The notes: generated by a model from the letters alone, not told the origin. A DNA stretch of 64,000 bases from Forficula auricularia (GCA_024734495.1 JALMQS010000137.1:682001-746000); one strand, 5' to 3'; counted from the first letter of the stretch, positions 1 to 10,928 are shown. Made by a program: numbers and translations.

Positions 1-1
1 T

Positions 2-289
2 TTTGTTGAAGACAGAATTGAAATGGTCTTAATTCATGGTGAGTGTTGAAGAAGTGTTATGCGGCTGCCATTGAAATTACAAATGGATGTCGAGCGTTTT
101 CCTGACAGGGATACACCCTCACGAGCTTCATTTTATCGTGTTGTAAATCTGTTTAAAAAAAACAGAAAGTGTAAAGGCTACAAAGAAACTGAAACAGGCC
201 AAAATAACAAAATTGGAACTGGAATTCATCCAGAAGACTTGGAATACTCTCTGGAATATCACAGACCAATGTCGAAAAATTATTAAAAT
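2..289 (+). pseudogene. N-terminal remnant of a Tc1/IS630-superfamily transposase
   Basis: The frame starting at base 2 reads FVEDRIEMVLIHGEC, then a stop, then a frame with VERFPDRDTPSRASFYRVVNLFKK. This resembles the N-terminal helix-turn-helix of insect IS630/Tc1-type transposases (a VE..EMVLIYGEC..RS.RRAA block, then HPDR..PS..T..R.V..FK). The window starts inside it, one in-frame stop and a frame change break it, and coding potential ends at the stop near 286. No DDE domain follows, so it is a truncated dead copy. A C-terminal piece of a similar transposase type lies at 14975-15203. Confidence 0.5.
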
Positions 290-1267
290 ATTAATTATTA
301 TTAAATTATTTATTTAATAATTAAATATTTGATCATTAATTGTTGATAATTAAGTTGAATAGTTGTTAAAAATAATTATTAGAATTTTTTTGAGATCTAA
401 TTGATTTAATCATTTGTTTATTTGATGTCGGATGAAAAACTAGTTCTTGTGAAAGTTGCTCAGTTTTTTTTGATGATTAAGGATCCGTAAAGTAATATAT
501 AGGATTCTATTTAAAAGACAGAAGTTGACCTTGAAATACCCTTGAAGGCTTGTTTTGGGTCAACAAATAATAGCGTAGTTTAGTTTCCCCCTCGATATAA
601 ATAAACTTTTATTTGAAACTTTTTTCATATATTGCACTGTTTTTGAGTTATAGGACTGTCTCAAGATAAAAAACTCACCCGGTATATTTCGGGGTATGAG
701 CCCATCTTTAAGATGAAGATGTTTAAAATCGATTGCAAAATCACAATACTAAAAAGTAGGTAATTATTATCTAAATAAAAAAAAAAAAAAATAATAATCT
801 AGCACGTTTTTAAAACGAACGAAAAAGTATAAAATAATTTCTCCTAGTCCCATATAACTCCATATAGATTGTCCTGAAAATTTGTGATTCTGACTGCAAT
901 TTCGACTCTAAGGCAGGGAAGGGCTGCCCATGTGGAAAATGTTGAAAATTCCACAGGATCCGTATACAATTTGGGCCGTAAATTATAAGTAATAATAAGT
1001 AGAAAAAAACATTTTTTATTTATGGGATGGGCCGGTATTAATTTTTTCCAAATTTTAGGGCCAGTCCACTTCTGGTCCAAGGTTAACTTCACTTCCAACC
1101 AAGTTCATAAATAAATATATATAGGTATATGTTTATTTGGGTGGCGCCCGAAATCCCGACATGTGAAATTCAGGCTCATTTTTGATATTTTATTATCTTT
1201 TTTGATATTTACAAAAATATATATACTATCTGTAATTTGTATTTGACTATATTAAATTGAAAGTTTT
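290..1267. other. AT-rich intergenic DNA with a decayed hammerhead-like repeat
   Basis: No gene is recognisable. Around 672-722, on the minus strand, AAAGATGGGCTCATACCCC followed by GAAATATAC is a decayed relative of the repeat whose best copy is at 49311-49359. Bases 844-1098 are open on the minus strand, but the translation matches no family I know. Confidence 0.4.
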
Positions 1268-1456
1268 ATATATTGAAGGAGACAATAAAAGAGTGTGTCT
1301 TCTGCTGGAATTATAAATTTTATTTATTTATAACGAGACTATAGTTTCGAGGGCTTTTCCCTCTTCATCAGTCTATTAAAATTGTTTTAAAGGAATTAAT
1401 TTTTGAATTCATAAATTAATTCCTGTGAATCCATTGTAATAGACTGATGAAGAGGG
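1268..1456. repeat. Penelope-like fold-back, family A, copy 1
   Basis: The repeat carries the family A block (GAAGGAGACAATAAAAGAG, then TCTTCTGCTGGAATTATAAA, then ATAACGAGACTATAG), a minus-strand hammerhead-like core, an AATTAATTCCTGTGAATC spacer and the start of a plus-strand core (CTGATGA at 1444-1450). The second arm stops inside stem II at 1456, where LINE sequence begins. Related copies lie at 36891, 46722, 47738 and 48956. Assignment to Penelope-like elements is inferred from the ribozyme-like core; no reverse transcriptase or GIY-YIG domain is present. Confidence 0.6.
1328..1385 (-). ncRNA. hammerhead-ribozyme-like motif A1
   Basis: On the minus strand CTGATGA (1371-1365) is followed by one A, a 5-bp stem II (GAGGG/CCCTC), GAAAC and TATAGTC. 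Downstream TCGTTATAA can pair with the TTTTAAT(A)GA before the core to form stem I with one bulged A. Stem III is minimal (ACTATAGT). The layout fits the minimal type I hammerheads known from Penelope-like elements, except for one extra base between the core and stem II. Activity is untested. Confidence 0.55.
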
Positions 1457-2029
1457 CCACCCCCACTCAACTCCTTATATTATACAAGGCTCAAATTCGC
1501 CCCTGTCTTGAATATTGCTCGCATTTGTGGAGAGGAGCCTCCAAGTATTCTCTTAATACCTTAGATGCAATTCAGAGGCGAGCTATCAGACTAATAGGCG
1601 ATCCTACATTAACTGACACTCTCGACTCCCTAGCCCATCGTAGATCTGTCTCCGCCCTATCCCTTTTTTTATAGATATTACCATGGCTTTTGTTCTGACG
1701 AAATAAAATCGATAATCCCACTAAAGGCCTCATTTGCCCGAAATACACGATTTTCTAAAATTCAACACACCTACGCGCTTAAACTAGATACTAATCGAAC
1801 AAATGCATTCGCCAATTCATTTATCCCTATGACATCTAGAGACTGGAATTCTCTTCCCCCGACCGTCTTTCCAGCTACTTATAACCTTCAAACTTTCAAG
1901 ACCAGCATCCACAGATACCTTCGACCTCTACTCAATCCCTAAATCTCCCCTTATCTTCACGTTACAAGGGTCCACCACGGACTTCAGAGGTTGTACCTTC
2001 TTGGTGCAACTTCTTCTTGTATCAATATC

Positions 2030-2061
<32 letters not shown>
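1457..2061 (+). mobile_element. 5'-truncated non-LTR retrotransposon (LINE), C-terminal ORF and poly(A)
   Basis: The translation around 1474-1942 has LYKAQIRPCLEYCSHLW, IQRRAIRLIGDP, HRRSVSALS, a YYHG block, and RDWNSLPPTVFPATYNLQ before a stop at 1940. This is the region after the reverse transcriptase in jockey/CR1-superclade LINEs. A T-run at about 1667-1674 shifts the frame, so no intact product can be made. The copy ends with CATCAATATCATT-type sequence and a 27-base A tail (2035-2061). It starts abruptly inside a Penelope-like repeat. A better-kept copy lies at 33571-34173. Confidence 0.75.
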
Positions 2062-2067
<6 letters not shown>

Positions 2068-3440
2068 AAGTACATAATTGAAATATCAAAATAATCCTAT
2101 TATTTGCGTCAAGCAGAGAACAACCTCATTAATTTCTATTTTAGAATCAATTTAGCCATCGATTTTCGGTATCAAAATGCATGATATGAGCGAAGGTCAA
2201 TGCGAAACTAATAGTCCCTCTTGTTCATTACAGTATTACTTACACAATAGATTCATATAACATAACATATCCTTCAAATTCAATTCAAATTATTAAACCG
2301 AGTCAAACTGATCTATGTGACATCTTATTGTCGATAATTTCCATGAAAGTTAATTAAACGTAAAAAAAATATTAGGTACAACAAGAGAACAAACACATCT
2401 TGTAATTCAGAGTTAACAAAATGTAATCACATATCCCGTTTTAAATATTTAATTCTAATTTACTTTCTCTTCTAAAGAACGGAACATAAATCACCAAGTA
2501 AATAATTAGTGGTAATTTCGAAAATTCCCCCAGAGATCCATTTTATTTATGCTCAAGGATTTCATCCCGACGAAAACTTGAAATCAAATACCTTAAGTAA
2601 CAATTTCAACACTTCTAAAGAATTAACTACCATTTAGTAACAACTTGTTTTATTTCTTTGTATACATGAAAATCTCAAAACTTATCCTATACTTTACAAT
2701 ACATGGTATGTATGGTAAATTGGAATTGGAATTCTTAACATTTCAGTCCGAATTTATTATATTCTTGACAAATGTAAAACGATAAGAAATAATAATTGTA
2801 CATTAATTTACACCTAGTATTTGTAAGAAATTTTTAATAAATAAAATTCCGATATAAAGCTTGAAATTTGCAAAATTAGTAGTTTGAAAAATTTTCTTCA
2901 TGTCATCTATATAATATAGCTACCAGTGGCGTGGAGTTGGTGGATGTTGTGGATGCGGTGCATCCCGCAAAATCGCAATTGCAGATATCTTGTCAGATAA
3001 ATCAAAGGCTGTTTGTTATAAGTCTTATTCTATCCACGTAGTGTAAGCCGAGATTTTTTTAATAAGATTTTGTTTTTCTAGAGTATTTTCATTCATAAAA
3101 ATAAATTAATGAGGTTATTCTCTGCTTGATGAAAATAAACATATATATCAAATCTCAAGATTTATATCCGAATTTTCAAATCAAATCATCAAATTTTATT
3201 TATTAAAAATTTCTCACAATTACTAGGTGTAAATTAATGTGCAATTATTATTTATTGTCTTTTTACAAACTCATTGATTTCTCTTTATAAGTCGGGATTA
3301 GTTGTATGATGTATATATAGCATACGAACTCTTACTATATTATATACTATATTATAGTAACTAATGAACAATAGTACTATAAAATAGAGAAAGCGTGGAA
3401 ACGCTTCTTCGATTGGCCGACAAGTCAAGAGAGGTATGGT
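2062..3440. other. AT-rich DNA with interleaved old repeats
   Basis: No gene is seen. CAAGCAGAGAACAACCTC near 2111 recurs inverted near 3110-3130. A block containing AATTTACACCTAG near 2800-2850 recurs inverted near 3170-3260. The two pairs interlock rather than nest, so they are not one simple hairpin. CAGTGGCGTGGAGTTGG near 2925 looks like a hAT left end, and the following GTGGATGCGGTGCATC also occurs at 33018. Confidence 0.4.
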
Positions 3441-3442
3441 TA

Positions 3443-3540
3443 GTTTTTTTTTTAATGATATTTATGCGTGAAGGAGATACACTAAAAAAGTTCAGCTCCT
3501 AAAAACCTGGATTGGTTCCTCTATCGTGAAAAGAAGAATA
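3443..3540 (-). mobile_element. LINE 3'-end fragment, minus strand
   Basis: Read on the minus strand this is CTTTTCACGATAGAGG, then TTTAGGAGCTGAAC, then GTGTATCTCCTTC and ATATCATT plus an A-run. It matches the 3' untranslated end of the LINE at 34096-34173. It is either a severely truncated LINE or the tail of a SINE that uses this LINE. Confidence 0.65.
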
Positions 3541-3822
3541 ATAATACTATATATATTTGTCTAGATTAATTTGCCGCAACGCTGACGTAATGATGCCGAG
3601 AGAGAGCGCCATCGGTATATTTGCGGCAAATTTGAAATATAATCGTAAATTGGACTCAAATTTCGAAATGAAAGACTCCAATTGATTTTAAATTAAGAAA
3701 CATTAAATATATTGATAATTATTACCCCCCCCCCCTTCACCACAAAAAAATTAAATATTCAATTCGCTTTTCTTTGCGCACAGAAAAAGAAATCAATTAC
3801 ATCTTATTTGATTTATATAATA

Positions 3823-5102
3823 GGTGTACAACTTTGCTTCCGCCGTTTCGCAATAGATGGCTGTAGCGGTAAGTGGTAGTCGAAATAAATAGATCGTAGA
3901 TGTCATACAATAAGCTTAGGAATTTGTAAACATAACCCCATCGAAATATTAGTCGATTTGTGTCTCCATCACAAAGTTATTCTCGATTAAACATGTCAGC
4001 TTACGAGCCAAATTCTCGTCATTTGCGGGGGGTTTTAATTTTCTGCTTTAATATGAAGAAATCTGCGCCTGAGGCTCATCGAATGCTCTCAAATACCTAT
4101 GGTGAGGCCGCTATTAGTGAAAGAACGTGCCGAGAGTGGTTTCACCGCTTCAAAAACGGTGATTTTGACGTCGAAGACCAGCATGGCGGTGGAAGAGAGA
4201 AGGTTTTCAAAGATGCAGAATTGGAGGCATTACTTGATCAAGACTCGTGTCAAACGCAACAAGAATTGGCAGGATCATTGGGAGTGACGCAACAAGCCAT
4301 TTCAAAACGCCTAAAAGTAATGGGAATGATTCAGAAACAAGGAAATTGGGTGCCGTACGAGTTGAAGCCGAGAGATGGTGAACGGCGTTTGTTTGCTTGT
4401 GAACAGCTGCTTGCAAGGCAAAGACGGAAGGGATTTCTGCATCGCATTGTGACTGGGAACGAAAAATGGGTTCATTACGATAATCCCAAGCGCAGAAAAT
4501 CATGGGGATATCCCGGCCATGCTTCCACGTCGACGGCCAAACCGAATATTCACGGTTCTAAGGTCATGCTCAGTATTTGCTGGGACCAGCTCGGCGTAGT
4601 GTATTATGAGTTGTTAAAACCGACTGAAACAATCACAGGCGATCGTTATCGAACGCAATTAATGCGTTTGAGCCGAGCATTGAAAGACAAACGGCCGCAA
4701 TACAACAAGAGACATGATAAAGTGATTTTACAGCATGACAATGCTCGACCCCATGTTGCGAAAGTGGTCAAGACATACTTGGAAACGTTGAAATGGGAAG
4801 TTCTACCCCACCCGCCGTATTCTCCAGACGTTGCTCCCTCGGACTATCACTTGTTTCGATCAATGGCACACGGCCTGGCTGACCAGCACTTCCGGTCTTA
4901 TGAAGAAGTGAAAAATTGGATCGATTCGTGGATCGCTTCAAAAGATGACCAGTTTTTCAACGCGGGATTCGTACGCTGCCCGAAAGATGGGAGAAAGTAG
5001 TGGCCAGTGATGGACAATACTTTGAATCATAAATGTATAACCAGTTTTTTACAATAAAGCCTTGAATTTCGGACAAAAACGGCGGAAGCAAAGCTGTACA
5101 CC
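3823..5102 (+). mobile_element. mariner transposon (Tc1/mariner superfamily)
   Basis: The terminal inverted repeats are GGTGTACAACTTTGCTTCC (3823 onward) and its near-complement ending GGAAGCAAAGCTGTACACC at 5102, both continuing into CGCCGTTT. The 1.28-kb length is typical of mariner. TA precedes the left end, but the right flank (CTTTATTA) lacks an immediate TA, so the target site has mutated or the edge is off by a base or two. It sits inside Helitron-like copy 1, so it inserted later. The near-complete ORF suggests a fairly young copy. Confidence 0.9.
3993..5000 (+). pseudogene. mariner transposase, catalytically mutated and frameshifted
   Basis: The first plausible ATG is at 3993 (MSAYEPN); upstream in-frame codons lack ATG. 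The N-terminal DNA-binding region (two helix-turn-helix segments, about residues 5-110) and WVPYEL linker precede the catalytic domain. With this start, the metal-binding positions fall at 156, 249 (HDNARPHV) and 284 (APSDYHLF), matching the D,D34D spacing of mariner. Residue 156, normally Asp in TGDEKW, is Asn here (AAC at 4458-4460), which should abolish cleavage. Near residue 325 one base is missing (around 4966-4970), so the frame ends early at 5000; the conserved C-terminal frame would continue to a stop at 5030-5032. The open frame is otherwise intact. Confidence 0.92.
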
Positions 5103-5613
5103 CTTTATTATTTGTTTATTTTTTAATAATTTGCCACTTTTTATAATTTTTTAAAAATCTAAATTTTGTTATTCTTATTTTTTGATTTTTACAAAATTAA
5201 ACGACTTAAGACACGCATGCCCATATGAGTTTCTCATTGCAATACTGTAGCAGCCTGTCATACAAACAACACCTGATCTCTTTTAAATATTTGGAGCCTT
5301 ATATCGATTATCGATCCCAAATTTTAAAAAAATGATATAATATAATTCTCCTTTTCACACGATACCACTTATTTAAATAAATCTATTTCCACACAAAAAA
5401 TATCACAATGCTGTAGATTTTAGAAAAAAAAAATACTTCCAGATTCATATCAAGAGCCTCATTTCTGTAGCTGTGTCAGGACGAAAATGAGGCGAAACTT
5501 TTAAGAGACTATGTATTTTCGGGAGTTTACAGGTATACATTTGGAGTGTGGTTTTTTAAGAGGAATAAAATTTTTGGACCGAGATGCAGCCCGCCAGGTC
5601 ACCGCCCGGATGG

Positions 5614-5656
5614 ACGAGCTTCGAGGGCGTGCCGAAGGCACGCACGAAAAGCTCGT
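5614..5656 (+). other. GC-rich terminal hairpin of the Helitron-like element
   Basis: The inner stem GCGTGCC/GGCACGC (7 bp, GAA loop) is enclosed by ACGAGCTT/AAGCTCGT (8 bp). It stands out as GC-rich in AT-rich DNA. The equivalent region of copy 2 keeps only the right half (GGCACGCACGAAAAGCTCGT). A hairpin next to the end is expected of Helitron 3' termini. Confidence 0.6.
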
Positions 5657-6272
5657 ACTATATATATTTGTCTAGATTAATTTGCAAAAACGCTTAGAGA
5701 AATTTCTCTAAAAAAATTACCGTCTTGCCTAGAATCGAACGGACGAACACTTGAGCTAAGGGGATCAGTTCTAGCCATTACACCAATGCAACATTAAGAT
5801 TTATAACTTGATTTCTGTTACTAAAACTATATATTTTTGATTTAGACTGTGTCGAGATAATATTGTATTCATTTGAACTCGAATAAAAATGAAAAAGCAC
5901 CAATAGATTTTAAATTAAGAAACATTAAATATATATTAATTAACGAGGCAAATTTGAAATTTAATTTTCAGGTCGGATTTTAAACTGATGGCTCCAATCG
6001 ATTTTCATTAACCAGGCAAATTTGAAATATAATTGTAATTTTGAAATGGAAGAATCCAATTCATTTTAAATTAAAAAACATTAAATATATTCATAATTAT
6101 TCCTCCCCCCCCTCCACTCAAAAATTAAAGGGGCGAAACTTTTAAGAGACGATGTATTTTTGGTAGTTTACTGGTATACATTTGGAGTGTGGTTTTTTAA
6201 GAGGAATAAAATTTTTGGACCGAGACGCTGCCCGCCAGGGCACCAGCCCGGAGGGCACGCACGAAAAGCTCG
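5657..6272 (+). mobile_element. Helitron-like element, copy 2 (tandem)
   Basis: This copy begins with ACTATATATATTTGTCTAG directly after the end of copy 1, so the two are head to tail. It shares the CAAATTTGAAATATAA block, a poly-C run, TTTTTAAGAGGAATAAAAT, GGACCGAGA and the end GGCACGCACGAAAAGCTCG. It has lost the left half of the terminal hairpin and carries a tRNA-like insert at 5720-5792. Confidence 0.5.
5720..5792 (-). repeat. tRNA-derived SINE head remnant
   Basis: The minus strand has an A-box-like GGTGTAATGG and a B-box-like GTTCGATTC about 35 bases later. The same GTGTAATGG block begins the SINE at 35347-35699. No proper cloverleaf forms and no tail is clear, so it is a SINE or pseudo-tRNA fragment inside Helitron-like copy 2. 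Confidence 0.45.
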
Positions 6273-6305
6273 TATGAAAATATTTTGTGGGCTAGTAGTC
6301 TAATA

Positions 6306-8409
6306 CAGTGGTGCCGCTAAAAATTCAGAATGCATTGTTTTTCTGTAGGTACTTATAATTTATTTGAATATAAATATTTATGTACCTTTGACCCTGTTGA
6401 TGAGTTGTTTATTTCTTCTACTATAAATTGGCAACATCTTCTTTATAAAACTACATTTATTAGGTCAGTTTTCATTCTTAAGTCACAATGTACTTTTCGT
6501 ATTTAATTCAATATTTTTTTTCAAGCTTGAGTTGTTTACCAAAAAAGAATTTAATCAAAAAGATTTTAAGTCGATTCTTCCACGTTTTCAGTAGAGGTTT
6601 CCATTAATAGTCAAAACATCAAAAATGGAATGCAATAAGGTTATTCCTCTAGTATTAGATAAGAATCGATCGTTATTTTTGATTTTAAGTCGATTCCTCC
6701 ATGCCATCAGCAATGGTTACCAATAATAATCGCAACGTCCAAAACCTAATGTAGAATTGTTATTCCTCAAGTATTAGATGAGAATCAAACGCTATTTTTG
6801 ATTTTAAGTCGATTCCTCTATGTCTTCAGCAATGCTTACCAATAAAAACCGAAATGTCAAAAATTCAATATAGAATGGTTATTCCTCAAGTATCAGATGA
6901 GAATCAATCACTATTTTTGGTTTAAAGTCGCTTCCTCTATGTCTTCAGCAATGGTTACCAATAAAAACCGAAATGTCAAAAATCCAATATAGAATGGTTA
7001 TTCCTCAAGTACTAGATGAGAATCAATCGTTATTTTTGGTTTAAAATCGATGCCTCTATGTCTTCAGAAATGGTTACCAATAAAAACCGAAACGTCCAAA
7101 ATTCAATATAGAATGGTTATTCCTCAAGTACTAGATGAGAATCAATCGCTATTTTTGGTTTAAAGTCGATGCCTCTATGTCTTCAGCAATGGTTACCAAT
7201 AAAAACCGAAATGTCAAAAATTCAATATAGAATGGTTATTCCTCAAGTATCAGATGAGAATCAATCACTATTTTTGGTTTAAAGTCGCTTCCTCTATGTC
7301 TTCAGCAATGGTTACCAATAAAAACCGAAACTTCAAAAATCCAATATAGAATGGATATTCCTCAAGTACTAGATGAGAATCAATCGTTATTTTTGGTTTA
7401 AAATCGATGCCTCTATGTCTTCAGAAATGGTTACCAATAAAAACCGAAACGTCCAAAATTCAATATAGAATGGTTATTCTTCAAGTACTAGATGAGAATC
7501 AATCGTTATTTTTGGTTTAAAGTCGATTCCTCTATGTCTTCATAAATGGTCACCAATAAAAACCGAAACGTCAAAAATCCAACATAGAATGGTTATTCTT
7601 CAAGTATTAGATGAGAATCAATCGCTATTTTTGGCTTAAAGTCGATTCCTTTATGTTTTCAGCAAAGGTAAGGGATAAGAAAACAACGCAGTTGCTATGG
7701 TTACTTATAAAATTTCCTCCAAAATTTTTAGCATTTCACAGAGAGAAGCCTATCCATTCTTATTTAAGCAAGGCTAAATGAGCTATATTAAAACGTTCAA
7801 ATGAATAAATTTTAAAGAATTTAAAAAATTAAAAAAGTACTATCTTACTCTAGAGTAAAGTACTTTAAAATATAATTTTACTAAAAACATTATTTAACCT
7901 TTTTTGTGGTCCCCAAGGTACTTAATTAGGATATTAAATTTCATCAAAATTGGTTAAGTCATTTTCAAGATATTTAGAAAAAACTAAAAAAGTACTGAAA
8001 TAAAGTACTAATGTTTGTAGGCCGATATGTACCAAAAACTAATCAGCGCTTCATTTTGTTAAAAGAATGCTATGTTTTCAATTTCATTTCAATCGGTGCA
8101 ACGGTGTGGAAAAAATCGTGGGCCAATTAAACGATAAAATACATACATACATCCATACATACATACATCCGCACGCACTAAATGAAAAAATCGCTCTTTT
8201 TGGCCTCTCGACGAGACCCCTTGTAATTTTTGGCAAAACCGTCACGTGCTAAAATTCAACCTAATTGAATACTACAATTTGTGACTTTAATTGAGTTCAT
8301 GGGTTCCGTAGTCTTTACCTGAGGACACTTTGAAGCCACGCTTGCCCCGAGAGCGATTACAATACCCATGCTTTGCATTGGATAAAGTAAAAAAATTTGA
8401 GAATCACTG
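6306..8409 (+). mobile_element. non-autonomous hAT transposon carrying a satellite-like array
   Basis: It starts CAGTGGTGCCGC and ends GAGAATCACTG (inverted CAGTGATTCTC), flanked by a perfect 8-bp direct repeat GTCTAATA (6298-6305 and 8410-8417), the hAT signature. The 2.1-kb body has no transposase ORF. Bases 6571-7672 are a 119-bp tandem array. The right 0.65 kb holds an AAAAAAGTACT region, ATCGGTGCAACGGTGTGG, a CATA microsatellite near 8140, and a unique right part. The right part recurs at 17335-17985 and parts recur at 9590-10197, so this is a dispersed family. Confidence 0.85.
6571..7672 (+). repeat. 119-bp tandem array with 357-bp higher-order repeat
   Basis: The anchor TCGATTCC-type motif recurs at 6571, 6690, 6809, 6928, 7047, 7166, 7285, 7404, 7523 and 7642, a constant 119 bases with no indels. 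There are nine full monomers and one partial. The trimer at 6809/6928/7047 is nearly identical to 7166/7285/7404 (for example TCGCTTCC monomers at 6928 and 7285, TCGATGCC with CAGAAATGG at 7047 and 7404), so there is a three-monomer higher-order unit. The first monomers (6571, 6690) are the most divergent. Confidence 0.93.
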
Positions 8410-8417
8410 GTCTAATA

Positions 8418-9589
8418 GTTTGTTTATGAATTGAAGGGTGGCTTTGGCGTAGAAGAGAGTTTTCCAAGGGGGGTAGACGGCCAGCTGATTAGCCACCACA
8501 AGGTTTTAATTTCGGTAATCCGATTAGAGAGTTAGATAGTTATCTTTTTAGTAGAATTGACAAATTTTGGAAGTAACGAAATAATTTAATGAGAAATACA
8601 AAAGTGATGGAGAATCGATTTTTCTAGAGGGGGTAATGAGTTTTGTAAGGGGGGAACTGCCCATGGTTGTTGGTCTCTCTCCACAGATTTGAACCGTATC
8701 CGAGACAAGGTAGATTTGGGTCTTGAAGAAGTTTAGAAGCTGTTGGATGTGAAAAATCGCTTTGTCCGGAATAAGAAGCCTTCTTCCTTGCTGCAGAATT
8801 AAGCACAAAATAAATATACCTCTCAATGTTGTTACTCTCTGAGAAAAGCCACTCGGCTTTTTATAATTCTTATCTATAAAATTATTTGAATTTATAAAAC
8901 CTTGTAAGCATTAAATGAAATTACTTTTAGACACTAATGGAATTTCTTGAAATAAGATTTTAAATTTTCATCTTTTTGCAGTAACATTGAGCAAGGGATT
9001 GAAAAAGGAATGAAATAATTTATATTCATATTTTAATCAAGTTTTCCAATAGAATTAATTCTCTCCTTTCCCTATAATTAGATAGGAGAGCTTTTGTTGG
9101 AAATTTTCTTGCGCTTGTTTAATAGTTTATGAGCTGAATTGGATTAAATGTTTTTGTGACAAAAGATTTGCTGCCCGCAGGCGCAAAAGGCATAATAATT
9201 TAATGAACATCGACTGGGGGAAATCGTATAAGAACAACTCAAATAATGACGCTTCTTAACAATTTAAAGACCATTTGATCATTTTTATTCTCGAATCTTC
9301 TTCGAATCTGGAGAGAAAAAAGCAATTCAGAATTTATAAGTATAGCATTTCTGGTACATTAACTAGATTAATGCTGTTGAAATATAAGATAATAAATATA
9401 GTATCTGATGATCATATTGTATCAGATTTTATTGCTTCTACTTAAGATATTATAACATAGAACTAAATACATGTATGTAAACAAGAAAAATAAATACCTA
9501 ACAAACCTGTCCACTTGCAATTTAACTTTAGCTTAATTAACAATCTAATATTAAAAACATTTAAGAGTATTAAAATTTAATTAAAATAT
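8418..9589. other. no recognisable gene
   Basis: The segment 8430-8880 is more GC-balanced, contains GGGG runs and is open on the minus strand at 8548-8826, but the translation resembles no family I know. The remainder is AT-rich and featureless. Confidence 0.35.
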
Positions 9590-10197
9590 ACTGCAAAAGG
9601 ATCGTTTCTAGACTTTATACAAAGTCATTTGAAATATTAATATGTTTATTCATTTATTATTAATCGGATATCACTGGCTATTTGAAGTCAATGTTGACTT
9701 AATTTAAAAAATAACGATCGATTCTTATCTAATACTAGAGGAATAACCTTATACATTGCATTTTTTTATGTTTTCACTAAGAGCTATATTAAACTGATAA
9801 AATGAATAAATTTTAAAGAATTAAAAAAAAGTAGGTACTTTTTAATTCTCTAGGGTAAAGTAGTATAAAATATAATTTTACTAATAACTTTATATAATCT
9901 TTTTTATGGATTAACCATTATTTTACATTGCATTTTTAACGTTTCGATTATTATTGCTAATCATTGCTGAAAACATTGAAGAATCGACTTAAAATAAAAA
10001 ATAGTGATCGATTCACATTTAATACTTGATGAATATTCTTTCTACATTGCATTTTTGAAGTTTCGATTATTATTGGTAACCAGTGCTGAAGACATGGATA
10101 AATCGACTTAAAATCAACAATGACGACCGATTCTTATTTAATACAGGAGGAATAACCTTATTGCATTCCATTTTTGATGTTTTGACCATGGAGTTGT
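9590..10197. repeat. rearranged copy of the hAT/119-bp repeat family
   Basis: A 5' block (GATCGTTTCTAGAC, then ATTTGAAATATTAATATG) is shared with 17113-17200. About 2.5 monomers of the 119-bp unit follow on the minus strand (for example GAAGAATCGACTTAAAAT near 9979), interrupted at 9785-9905 by the plus-oriented GAGCTATATTAAA segment of the element at 6306. It is a scrambled, decayed member. Confidence 0.7.
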
Positions 10198-10928
10198 GAA
10201 ACCGTGGATTTGAATCTGACCTAACCTCTAAAGCCTTCTTTTTCCTCTTTCATTCTGGGAAGCAAAGATATATTAAGAGATTTTAAAACAAATAAATCCA
10301 GGTATTTGGGTAAAATTTACTCCGAAGTATACTATTATTTGTTTCCAAATTATCATTTAAATAAATATTTTTATGAGCTAACACCGCAGTAGGGGTGGTT
10401 ATTGGCGTGTGACAAGCTGCTAGGTGTGTCATTTTATTTCTATTTCGTTAATCCTATCTGTCAATTTGCTATTTTATATTTATATATATTTAGTCACATT
10501 GAAAAGCATCGCACCAAGTTAAATTTCATTTATATATTTTAATTTCGGAAAAAAAATATAATCAATTAAATGACCAGGTGATTAGTTATCCAGTATTATT
10601 CGGAACAAGGACAATGCACTGGATGCTAACTTGATTAGAATGAATGGATGAGGAAGAGCCAAATAACAGAACGTGCTTTGTTAATGCTTTCCAAACATGT
10701 TTGAAATTAACACAACAAGTTAGTAATTTCTATTAAGTGTAAATTGGGCAAACGCTAAGGCAAAAAAAGAAACATTTAAAACATTTTTATTACTGATAAA
10801 AACGTGCGAATTATTAAATATCATTATAATATGCAACTAATAAATAATGAAAGGTATAAAAGAAATCGGGGAAGGCCTAGATTAGAATATTTTCCCAATA
10901 ATCAAACTTAACTTAAAATGCTTCGTTC
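10198..10928. other. no recognisable gene
   Basis: AT-rich DNA. CAGTAGGGGTGG near 10387 could be a decayed hAT end, but I find no partner end. Confidence 0.3.

Larger units (their letters stand above)
3546..5655 (+). mobile_element. Helitron-like element, copy 1 (split by mariner)
   Basis: It starts ACTATATATATTTGTCTAG and contains a CAAATTTGAAATATAA block and a poly-C run. It ends with a GC-rich hairpin (5614-5656) and CTCG followed by T. The start, poly-C block and end recur in copy 2 (5657-6272). A hairpin just before a CTRR end, with no terminal inverted repeats, is the Helitron 3' signature; here CTRR appears as CTCG, so the class is an inference. Without the mariner the copy is about 830 bp. 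No Rep/helicase ORF is seen, so it would be non-autonomous. Confidence 0.5.

Noticed and set aside
6571..7672. CRISPR array
   Set aside because: Monomers are contiguous 119-bp repeats without unique spacers, in a eukaryotic transposon.
8067..8252. ORF across the CATA microsatellite, with a similar one at 17696
   Set aside because: Both lie in the non-coding right part of the hAT/119-bp family and differ by indels that are not multiples of three.
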